From Paludibacteraceae bacterium (lineage in GTDB: Bacteria > Bacteroidota > Bacteroidia > Bacteroidales > Paludibacteraceae): a DNA stretch of 7,504 nt. Both the position numbers and the translations under genes were made by a program. Below, in pieces: positions 1 to 5,215 of this stretch. The notes beneath the pieces are model-generated. The model ran no database searches. It worked only from the letters and a program-made list of their open reading frames with translations, and was not told the origin of the DNA. The first letter of the stretch is position 1. Each line of letters opens with the position of its first letter. The stretch is from the NCBI GenBank assembly GCA_017960065.1, contig JAGCZK010000062.1, forward strand, positions 1 to 7,504, read 5' to 3'.

Positions 1-798
1 GCCGGCATCTCGAAGGAATTCGAAAAGGACATCACCAAATTCGGAGCCGTCATGATCGACAACTCGAGCGCCTTCCGCATGGACGAAGACGTGCCTTTGG
101 TCGTTCCTGAAATGAACGCCCCCGATGCCAAAAAACGTCCGCGCAACGTCATCGCCAACCCCAACTGCACCACCATCATCATGGTAGTGGCCCTCAAAGC
201 CATCGAAGACCTTTCGCACATCAAACGCGTACACTGCTCGAGCTACCAGGCCGCCAGTGGCGCCGGTGCCGCCGCCATGGCCGAATTGGAGCAGCAATAC
301 CGCGAAGTGTTGGACGGCAAGCCCGCAACGGTGAAGAAATTCGCCTACCAGCTGGCCTACAACGTCATTCCTCACATCGATGTGTTCACCGAAAACGGAT
401 ACACCAAAGAGGAGATGAAGATGTTCAACGAAACCCGCAAAATCATGCACTCCGACATCGCCGTGAGCGCCACTTGCGTACGTGTGCCGTCGCTGCGCGC
501 ACACTCCGAAGCATTGTGGGTGGAAACCGAGCGTCCGCTGTCGGTGGACGAAGTTCGCGCCGCCTTCAGCAAAGCCCAGGGCTTGGTACTCGAAGACAAC
601 CCCGCCGAAAAGGTGTATCCGATGCCTTTGTTCAAGTCGGGTCTGGACCCCGTGTTTGTCGGACGTGTCCGCAAAGACTTGGCCAACCCCAACGGCATCA
701 CCTTCTGGGCAGTGGGCGACCAAATCAAAAAAGGCGCCGCCCTCAACGCCGTTCAGATTGCCGAATATTTGATTAAAGAAGGCGAATTTGGAAAATAA
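1..798 (+). CDS. asd: Aspartate-semialdehyde dehydrogenase, 3' part
   Basis: Cytosolic enzyme that reduces aspartyl-4-phosphate to aspartate-semialdehyde with NADPH, the branch point to lysine/diaminopimelate, threonine and methionine. The frame is open from the first base, so the gene starts upstream; 265 residues are visible and roughly 70 N-terminal residues (the start of the NADP-binding Rossmann fold) are missing, judging by the usual 330-340 residue length. Seen here: NPNCTTI with the catalytic cysteine codon at 166-168, the QAASGAG loop, the RVPSLRAHSEA segment carrying the catalytic histidine, and the typical C-terminal GAALNAVQIAEYL helix. It ends in TAA at 796-798, inside the start of aroB (11-nt overlap), so the two are very probably one transcript. 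The promoter lies outside the window. Family assignment is secure. Confidence 0.97.
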   Translation, partial: AGISKEFEKDITKFGAVMIDNSSAFRMDEDVPLVVPEMNAPDAKKRPRNVIANPNCTTIIMVVALKAIEDLSHIKRVHCSSYQAASGAGAAAMAELEQQYREVLDGKPATVKKFAYQLAYNVIPHIDVFTENGYTKEEMKMFNETRKIMHSDIAVSATCVRVPSLRAHSEALWVETERPLSVDEVRAAFSKAQGLVLEDNPAEKVYPMPLFKSGLDPVFVGRVRKDLANPNGITFWAVGDQIKKGAALNAVQIAEYLIKEGEFGK

Positions 799-1855
799 CG
801 CAGCCATAATCATCTCGAAGGCGCTCGTTCAAGACTTAAACAACTGTATTTCAGTCATTTCGCCTGAGCAGTTGTTTGTTCTGACCGACACGTCAAGCAG
901 AGAATACTGTCTGCCACTGATCCGGAAATGTCCGGCTTTGGCTTCGGCCAAGGTTTTCAGCATGCGCTCGGGCGATGATTTCAAAAATCTCGACACCGTT
1001 GTGGATGTCTGGACGTTTTTGGGCGAAAACGGCGGCACGCGCCAGTCGATGCTCATCAATTTGGGCGGAGGCGTGGTGACCGACCTCGGCGGCTTTGTCG
1101 CCAACACCTTTAAGCGGGGCATCCGCTACATCAACATCCCCACCACCCTGCTCAGCATGGTCGATGCGGCCGTAGGAGGCAAGACCGGCATTAATTTCCG
1201 CCAACTCAAAAATGAGATCGGCGTGATAAATCCGGCCGAGAAAGTGCTGATTTGCAGCGAGTTCCTGCGCACGCTCGACAAAGAGAACCTGCTTTCGGGC
1301 TACGCCGAGATGCTCAAGCACGGCCTGCTCAAATCGCAAGAAGAATTGCACCGTCTGGCCTCGTTCGACATCAACCGCCCCGACTACGACCTGCTTTCGG
1401 ATTTGATCGGCACCTCGGTTGCCGTCAAAGAAGCCATTGTGGCCGTTGACCCGACCGAAAAGGGTATCCGCAAAGCCCTCAACCTGGGGCACACCATCGG
1501 ACATGCCTTCGAAAGCCTGTCGCACACGCAAAAACGCCCGATTCTGCACGGATACGCCGTGGCTTACGGCCTGATTGGCGAGTTGTACCTGTCGTACAAG
1601 TGTCAGGGGTTTCCGCAAGACGAAATGATTCGTCTCTGCCGCTTTATCAGCGAAAATTACGGCCGTTTCGAAATCGACTGCGACGACTACCCGGCCCTCT
1701 ACGAACTGATGGCGCACGACAAAAAGAACCGCCATGCGGGCGAAATCAACTGCACACTCCTGTCGGATGTCGGCCAAATCGTCACCGACTGCATCATCGA
1801 AAAAGAGCAGATTTTCAAAGCATTGGACTTTTACCGCGACACGGTCGGAATATAA
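788..1855 (+). CDS. aroB: 3-dehydroquinate synthase
   Basis: Second step of the shikimate pathway: converts DAHP to 3-dehydroquinate using NAD+ and a divalent metal in the cytosol. The 355-residue length is normal. Visible motifs: the NAD-binding GGGVVTDLGGF block (residues 93-103), PTTLLSMVDAAVGGKTGIN (118-136), and the three metal ligands E174 (in GYAEMLKHG), H235 (in LNLGHTIGHAFE) and H254 (in ILHGYAVAYG). DKKN near residue 311 is also typical. The start is TTG at 788: the next in-frame Met is residue 59, far into the nucleotide-binding domain, while the TTG start gives a normal N-terminus (a beta strand followed by LFVLTD near residue 29). AAAGAAGG at 776-783 can serve as ribosome binding site. 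It overlaps asd by 11 nt, which suggests translational coupling. No terminator is visible after its stop, and the convergent tRNA-Arg follows 51 nt later. Confidence 0.96.
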   Translation: MENNAAIIISKALVQDLNNCISVISPEQLFVLTDTSSREYCLPLIRKCPALASAKVFSMRSGDDFKNLDTVVDVWTFLGENGGTRQSMLINLGGGVVTDLGGFVANTFKRGIRYINIPTTLLSMVDAAVGGKTGINFRQLKNEIGVINPAEKVLICSEFLRTLDKENLLSGYAEMLKHGLLKSQEELHRLASFDINRPDYDLLSDLIGTSVAVKEAIVAVDPTEKGIRKALNLGHTIGHAFESLSHTQKRPILHGYAVAYGLIGELYLSYKCQGFPQDEMIRLCRFISENYGRFEIDCDDYPALYELMAHDKKNRHAGEINCTLLSDVGQIVTDCIIEKEQIFKALDFYRDTVGI

Positions 1856-1906
1856 ATTCACAGACCGCTTTATACCTCGATTTCGGCATATGGGCGTAAA
1901 GAAGAG

Positions 1907-1978
1907 TACCCTCGTCGGGAATCGAACCCGAATCTAAAGTTTAGGAAACTTCTATTCTATCCGTTGAACTACAAGGGC
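1907..1978 (-). tRNA. tRNA-Arg, anticodon CCT
   Basis: A full cloverleaf of 72 nt reads on the minus strand. Acceptor GCCCTTG pairs with CGAGGGT (G1-U72 wobble); D stem GTTC/GAAT; anticodon stem GAAGT/ACTTT closing the loop TTCCTAA, so positions 34-36 are CCT, reading AGG; variable region of 4 nt; T arm TCGGG-TTCGATT-CCCGA; discriminator A. CCA is not encoded (CTC follows) and must be added by tRNA nucleotidyltransferase. The gene is convergent with aroB. I looked for a duplicate of its 3' end, as left by elements integrating in tRNA genes, and found none in the window. Confidence 0.97.
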
Positions 1979-2000
1979 CGCACAGATTTCGAAAACCGCG

Positions 2001-2008
2001 CGAAGATA
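2001..2008 (-). promoter_or_regulatory. Probable -7 box of tRNA-Arg
   Basis: The minus strand reads TATCTTCG, one base off the Bacteroidota -7 consensus TAnnTTTG. It would start transcription near 1996, about 18 nt before the mature tRNA end, a sensible pre-tRNA leader. A weak -33 candidate (ATTG, complement of 2031-2034) sits 22 nt upstream, inside the loop and stem of the preceding terminator. Without this box the tRNA would depend on read-through of that terminator. Confidence 0.55.
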
Positions 2009-2010
2009 AT

Positions 2011-2048
2011 AAAAAAATAGGAAAGGACGACAATTTGTCCTTTCCTAT
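2011..2048 (-). terminator. Intrinsic terminator for leftward (radC) transcription
   Basis: The arms 2017-2028 and 2037-2048 form a perfect 12-bp stem (core AGGAAAGGAC / GTCCTTTCCT) with an 8-nt loop. Read on the minus strand the stem is followed by an uninterrupted U run (2011-2016, then AUU), so it stops leftward transcripts, most likely radC, whose stop codon lies about 150 nt upstream. On the plus strand no U run follows directly, so it is probably a poor terminator for asd-aroB. Confidence 0.8.
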
Positions 2049-2068
2049 CACGAAAATTAGTATTTTTT

Positions 2069-2100
2069 ATTGGAAATCAAATAATTCCTTAGTATCTTTG
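2069..2100 (+). promoter_or_regulatory. Promoter of the small RNA
   Basis: The -7 box TATCTTTG at 2093-2100 matches TAnnTTTG exactly. A -33 element ATTG (consensus TTTG) at 2069-2072 lies 20 nt upstream, within the usual spacing. Expected start of transcription is about 2104-2108, exactly where the closing helix of the RNA begins. No sensible gene lies downstream on this strand except the small RNA, because radC is on the other strand. Confidence 0.75.
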
Positions 2101-2105
2101 CAATC

Positions 2106-2183
2106 TCTCCTTGTGGATGGGTGACGAGATTATCATCTCCATGAACCGCGTTGGTATCGGCAACATCCAGAAGGAGATTTTTT
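2106..2183 (+). ncRNA. Candidate small structured RNA, family unknown
   Basis: A self-contained transcription unit of about 78 nt. The 5' end (2106-2119) pairs with the 3' end (2164-2177) as a 7-bp helix UCUCCUU/AAGGAGA, one G-G mismatch (2113/2170), then a 6-bp helix UGGAUG/CAUCCA. Six Us follow at 2178-2183, so the closing helix doubles as an intrinsic terminator. Inside, GGU (2120-2122) pairs with ACC (2145-2147) and GAGAU (2126-2130) with AUCUC (2135-2139) around the loop UAUC. A weak third hairpin UUG/CAA (2151-2153/2161-2163) would complete a three-way junction. A perfect promoter stands just upstream. I do not recognise it as 6S, SRP, tmRNA, RNase P or a riboswitch class I know. The same bases hold a 23-codon ORF (2117-2188), so a leader or micropeptide mRNA is the alternative. 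Structure and promoter are seen; function is unknown. Confidence 0.6.
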
Positions 2184-2197
2184 ATTAGTGTCTTCGT

Positions 2198-2899
2198 TTA
2201 ACCTTCCTTGAGCAGGCCGTCGTCGGCGAAGCTGTAGTACGAGCCATCGCCGACAATCAGGTGGTCGAGCACCTGCATTTCGAGCAGTTTGGCGCCACGG
2301 CTAAGCTGTTTGGTCAGCTCGATATCCGACACCGAAGGCTCCAAACGGCCAGACGGATGGTTGTGACAAAACACCAACCCCGAAGCCAGGTGCTGGACGG
2401 CATAGCGAAACACCAGACGCGCATCGACAACCGACTGGCTGACGCCGCCGGTCGAAACCTTGTACTTGCCGATGATGCGGTTGCCGCGATTGAGCATCAC
2501 CATCCAAAACTCTTCGTACGGCAAATCCGAGAGGATAGGAGCAAACATCCGCGCCACTTGGGCGCTGGTACGAATCACCTCGTTGGGATCGGGTGCATCG
2601 CAACGCCGCCGGCGCGACAGTTCCATGGCTGCGGCAATCGTCGTCGCCTTGGCCGGGCCGATGCCCTTGACCGCCGACGACAAGTCGGGCACCGACAGGC
2701 GGCCCAACTGACGCAGGTCGTTGCCAGCATGGCGGAGCAGTTTCTGCGCCAGGCTGAGCGCCGTTTCGCCCACCGTACCCGAACCAATCAAAATTGCCAG
2801 TAACTCGGCATCCGTCAGGACAGAAACTCCTGACTGCGCCATTTTTTCACGCGGACGGTCTTCGACCGCCCAATGCTTGATAGACAAGTCTTCTTTCAT
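2198..2899 (-). CDS. radC: RadC-family JAB1/MPN domain protein
   Basis: Conserved chromosomal member of the RadC family. Despite the historical name (DNA repair in E. coli) its biochemical role is unsettled, so I assign only the family. Seen in 233 residues: an N-terminal helix-hairpin-helix part with LLAILIGSG (33-41) and GIGPAKA (79-85), then the C-terminal JAMM metalloprotease-like fold with HNHPSG (H179, H181), the metal-site D192 in SVSDIELT, and the upstream acidic E130 in YEEFWMVMLNRG. All metal-site residues are present. I choose ATG at 2899 over an in-frame TTG at 2911: the latter adds only MCFF, and the family usually begins with this IKHWAVEDRPREK segment. AATTTTTG at 2909-2916 (minus strand) is a near-consensus -7 box that would give a very short leader. 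It lies downstream of the rpsT terminator and seems to be its own unit ending at the 2011-2048 terminator. Confidence 0.93.
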   Translation of the reverse strand: MKEDLSIKHWAVEDRPREKMAQSGVSVLTDAELLAILIGSGTVGETALSLAQKLLRHAGNDLRQLGRLSVPDLSSAVKGIGPAKATTIAAAMELSRRRRCDAPDPNEVIRTSAQVARMFAPILSDLPYEEFWMVMLNRGNRIIGKYKVSTGGVSQSVVDARLVFRYAVQHLASGLVFCHNHPSGRLEPSVSDIELTKQLSRGAKLLEMQVLDHLIVGDGSYYSFADDGLLKEG

Positions 2900-2935
2900 A
2901 AAAAAACACAAAAATTAAGATGGATGACAGGTTAT

Positions 2936-2972
2936 AAAAAAAGGCTTCTCCAATCGAATGGAAAAGCCCTTT
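2936..2972 (-). terminator. Intrinsic terminator after rpsT
   Basis: On the minus strand GGCTTTTCC pairs with GGAGAAGCC (one U-G wobble) around an 8-nt loop. The stem extends by a G-U and three A-U pairs (arms 2939-2951 and 2960-2972) and runs into a T tract at 2936-2942. It sits 22 nt after the rpsT stop codon and ends the tRNA-Glu-rpsT transcript before radC. Confidence 0.88.
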
Positions 2973-2994
2973 ATAAGAATTTCAATGCGACTGC

Positions 2995-3246
2995 TTACAA
3001 GCTGTTCACATGTTGTGCCAAGCTCGATTTCAAGTTGGCAGCCTTGTTGGCGTGAATCAAGTTCTTCTTGGCCAATTTGTCCAACATCGAACTTACACTC
3101 GACAACAACGCAACAGCATCGCTCTTTTCGCGGGTGGCACGCAGTTTGCGGACAGCGTTACGAGCGGTCTTGGCGTAATAGTGGTTATGCAGTCTCAACT
3201 TCACCGTTTGACGGATTCTCTTTACAGATGACTTGTGATTTGCCAT
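2995..3246 (-). CDS. rpsT: 30S ribosomal protein S20
   Basis: Small-subunit protein that binds 16S rRNA early in assembly. The 83 residues are normal length, rich in Lys, Arg and Ala, and start with the family signature MANHKSSVKRIRQ; the helical body follows (RNAVRKLRA, LDKLAKKNLIHANKAANLKS). The ATG at 3246 is preceded by an A/T-rich leader without Shine-Dalgarno, as is common in Bacteroidota. Only 24 nt separate it from the 3' end of tRNA-Glu and no promoter fits in between, so it must be transcribed from the tRNA-Glu promoter and released by tRNA 5'/3' processing. A strong terminator follows. Confidence 0.97.
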   Translation of the reverse strand: MANHKSSVKRIRQTVKLRLHNHYYAKTARNAVRKLRATREKSDAVALLSSVSSMLDKLAKKNLIHANKAANLKSSLAQHVNSL

Positions 3247-3270
3247 TTTTTTATTGCTTTAATTTTACTG

Positions 3271-3342
3271 TAGCCCATAGCGGAATCGAACCGCTCTTTC
3301 AAGAATGAAAATCTTGCGTACTAACCGATAGACGAATGGGCC
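3271..3342 (-). tRNA. tRNA-Glu, anticodon TTC
   Basis: A 72-nt cloverleaf on the minus strand. Acceptor GGCCCAT/ATGGGCT (G1-U72), anticodon stem CAAGA/TCTTG around the loop TTTTCAT, giving TTC at 34-36; variable region of 4 nt; T arm AGCGG-TTCGATT-CCGCT; discriminator A; no encoded CCA. The D stem GTCT/GTAC has a C-U mismatch at its third pair (12-23), where most bacterial tRNA-Glu have C-G. It lies 24 nt upstream of rpsT and shares its transcript. The mismatch aside, everything looks functional. Confidence 0.96.
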
Positions 3343-3360
3343 ATCTCCCAAACGGGACTG

Positions 3361-3391
3361 CAAAGATATGCACTATTTTTTAATCTGCAAA
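3361..3391 (-). promoter_or_regulatory. Promoter of tRNA-Glu-rpsT
   Basis: Best promoter in the window. On the minus strand a -33 TTTG (complement of 3388-3391) and a -7 TATCTTTG (complement of 3361-3368) match the Bacteroidota consensus exactly with a 19-nt spacer. The start of transcription should be near 3356. The pre-tRNA would then begin with a small hairpin UCCC-GUUU-GGGA (3346-3357) before the mature tRNA end at 3342. The -33 box is only 7 nt beyond the stop codon of the PAP2-like gene. Confidence 0.85.
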
Positions 3392-3398
3392 ACTTTTT

Positions 3399-4016
3399 TC
3401 AAAAAATTATTGCCCCAAACAATATTATTGTCCATAAAGGCACAAAACCGAGCAGAAAACCGGCCGCCAACTGGGCGGGCGTATGCGCATTCAGTTGCAA
3501 ACGCGCCGAGCAGACAAAGCCCGACAAGACCAGCCAGAGGGCATAAATCCACGGGCAATCGACCTGATGATACTTCAGCAAAAAGAGCATCATCGACAGC
3601 ATCGCCCCCATCCCCATGGCATGGGCACTGATCTTCCAATAAACATTGATCACCGCCATCAGCAGCAGGCAGACCGCCATCGTGAACAGCATGGCCACAT
3701 AATAAAAAGGCACATGCGAAAACAGCAGGATGAAGCCGGCGGTGAAATAACACATCAGGGTAATGAGGTAAATTCCGAGCCGTTCTTTGCGATTATCGGC
3801 CTGTGGGGTCGAGATAACGTTGGTTTTGCGCAACATCCAATAGCACAAAACCGGTATCAGCACCACCGAAAACGACAACAGGCCCAGCAGTTTCAGCTTT
3901 ACCTGCGGGGCATAATCGTAAAAGAAGGGAGCGAACCACAAGGCCACAAATCCATAGAGCGGCACTACCAGCGGCTGGAACGCCCACGACAGAATCCGAG
4001 CTACCCGATCGTTCAT
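3399..4016 (-). CDS. PAP2-superfamily-like integral membrane protein
   Basis: A 205-residue polytopic membrane protein with about six hydrophobic segments (roughly 13-33, 43-62, 82-101, 105-127, 132-148, 155-170, with a last one at 183-204). Remnants of the three PAP2 phosphatase motifs appear in order: basic NRKERLG (75-81), SAH (130-132) and SARLQLNAH (170-178), the last fitting SRx5H. The Asp that normally assists the catalytic His four residues later is Gln (Q182), and the first motif lacks the usual RP. It may therefore be a lipid-phosphate phosphatase with a relaxed site or a non-catalytic relative; substrate unknown. The start ATG overlaps the ackA stop as ATGA (4013-4016), so it is translationally coupled to ackA in the pta-ackA operon. 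No clear terminator follows. Confidence 0.82.
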   Translation of the reverse strand: MNDRVARILSWAFQPLVVPLYGFVALWFAPFFYDYAPQVKLKLLGLLSFSVVLIPVLCYWMLRKTNVISTPQADNRKERLGIYLITLMCYFTAGFILLFSHVPFYYVAMLFTMAVCLLLMAVINVYWKISAHAMGMGAMLSMMLFLLKYHQVDCPWIYALWLVLSGFVCSARLQLNAHTPAQLAAGFLLGFVPLWTIILFGAIIF

Positions 4017-5212
4017 TTACCGTTGACCAAGCGTTGCGTGTCGGAAGCAATCATCCACTCCTCGTCGGTCGGGATTACCACCACTTTCACTTTGGATTTG
4101 TCGGAACTGATCAAAGCGTCTTCTCCGCGGACATTGTTGCGGGCATCGTCGATTTCGGCACCCAGATAGGCCAAACCGCCAACCACGTCGCGACGCAGTT
4201 GGATCTGGTTTTCGCCGACACCGCCGGTGAACACCAGCACATCGACACCCCCCAGAACGGCGGCATACGCACCGATGTATTTCAATATGCGGTATTTGTA
4301 GCTTTGCAGGGCCAGACGGGCACGCTTGTTATCGTCGGCAACCGCCGCATCGATATCGCGCATATCGGACGAAACGCCCGAAACACCGGCCAGACCCGAT
4401 TTTTTGTTGAGCAGGTTCGAAATGCCGGTCGTGTCGAGTTTTTCCTTATCCATCAGGAACGAAACAGCACCGGCATCGATATCGCCCGAGCGGGTACCCA
4501 TCAACAAGCCTTCGAGGGGGGTGAATCCCATCGAGGTGTCGACGGACTGGCCGTCTTTGACCGCCGTGATGGAGCCGCCGTTACCGATATGGCAGGTAAT
4601 CATGCGCAAGCCCTTGACCGGCAAGCCCAAGAATTCGGCGGCACGGGCCGACACGTAGCGGTGGCTGGTGCCGTGGAAACCGTAGCGGCGCACGCCGTAT
4701 TTCTGATACAGCTCGTACGGGATGCCATAGATGTAGGCGTAGTCGGGCAACGTCTGGTGAAAGGCCGTGTCGAACACCGCCACTTGGGGCACCGACGGCA
4801 AAAGTTGCGCGATGGTGCGGATTCCGAGCAAGTTGGCGGGGTTGTGCAGCGGAGCCATGTCGATGCACGACTCGATGCCGCGCATCACTTCTTCGTTGAC
4901 GAGTACGCTCTGGTTGAATTTTTCGCCGCCATGCACCACCCGGTGGCCGACAGCGTCAATTTCGGCAAGCGACTTGATTACGCCGATCCGGTTGTCTTGC
5001 AACACCTCGAGAATCATCTCGATGGCCGTTTTGTGTTCGGGAATGGAACGTTCGATAACCTTTTTTTCGCCGGAAGGCAACGTCAGTTTCAGAAAAGAGT
5101 CCTTCAGACCGATTTTTTCGATGCCACCCTGTGCCATGACCTGCGAACCGGCCATTTCGAACAGTTTGTATTTGACAGACGAACTGCCGCAGTTGAGTAC
5201 GAGAACTTTCAT
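4013..5212 (-). CDS. ackA: Acetate kinase
   Basis: Converts acetyl phosphate and ADP to acetate and ATP, the energy-yielding last step of acetate fermentation, in the cytosol. The 399-residue length is standard for the ASKHA-fold kinase. Visible signatures: NCGSSSVKYK (7-16), HRVVHGG (90-96), GFHGTSHRYV (178-187), HIGNGGS (208-214), GTRSGDID (239-246) and FTGGVGEN (328-335). The catalytic set known from the Methanosarcina enzyme falls at the same numbers: N7, R91, D148, H180, R241 and E384. The start ATG is 3 nt after the pta stop, and the stop overlaps the next ATG by 4 nt, so pta-ackA-PAP2-like is a tight operon. Nothing in the sequence suggests a defect. Confidence 0.98.
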   Translation of the reverse strand: MKVLVLNCGSSSVKYKLFEMAGSQVMAQGGIEKIGLKDSFLKLTLPSGEKKVIERSIPEHKTAIEMILEVLQDNRIGVIKSLAEIDAVGHRVVHGGEKFNQSVLVNEEVMRGIESCIDMAPLHNPANLLGIRTIAQLLPSVPQVAVFDTAFHQTLPDYAYIYGIPYELYQKYGVRRYGFHGTSHRYVSARAAEFLGLPVKGLRMITCHIGNGGSITAVKDGQSVDTSMGFTPLEGLLMGTRSGDIDAGAVSFLMDKEKLDTTGISNLLNKKSGLAGVSGVSSDMRDIDAAVADDNKRARLALQSYKYRILKYIGAYAAVLGGVDVLVFTGGVGENQIQLRRDVVGGLAYLGAEIDDARNNVRGEDALISSDKSKVKVVVIPTDEEWMIASDTQRLVNGK

Positions 5213-5215
5213 GGC

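Noticed and set aside
893..1861. A 322-codon minus-strand frame opposite aroB
   Set aside because: aroB is intact with all metal and NAD motifs; the opposite frame has no recognisable motif and is a mirror of its codon use.
1907..1978. tRNA-Arg as an integration site of a mobile element
   Set aside because: No second copy of the tRNA 3' end, no integrase and no foreign-looking cargo in the window.
2171..2200. AAGGAG sequestered by UCUCCUU, looking like a riboswitch that hides a ribosome binding site
   Set aside because: The only start after it (GTG at 2188) opens a 7-codon frame, and further downstream on this strand lies only the antisense of radC. The following U run makes a terminator the better reading.
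3393..3415. TTTTTT/AAAAAA dyad after the PAP2-like gene as a terminator
   Set aside because: It is pure A/T with almost no loop and no GC pairs, so a stable terminator hairpin is unlikely.
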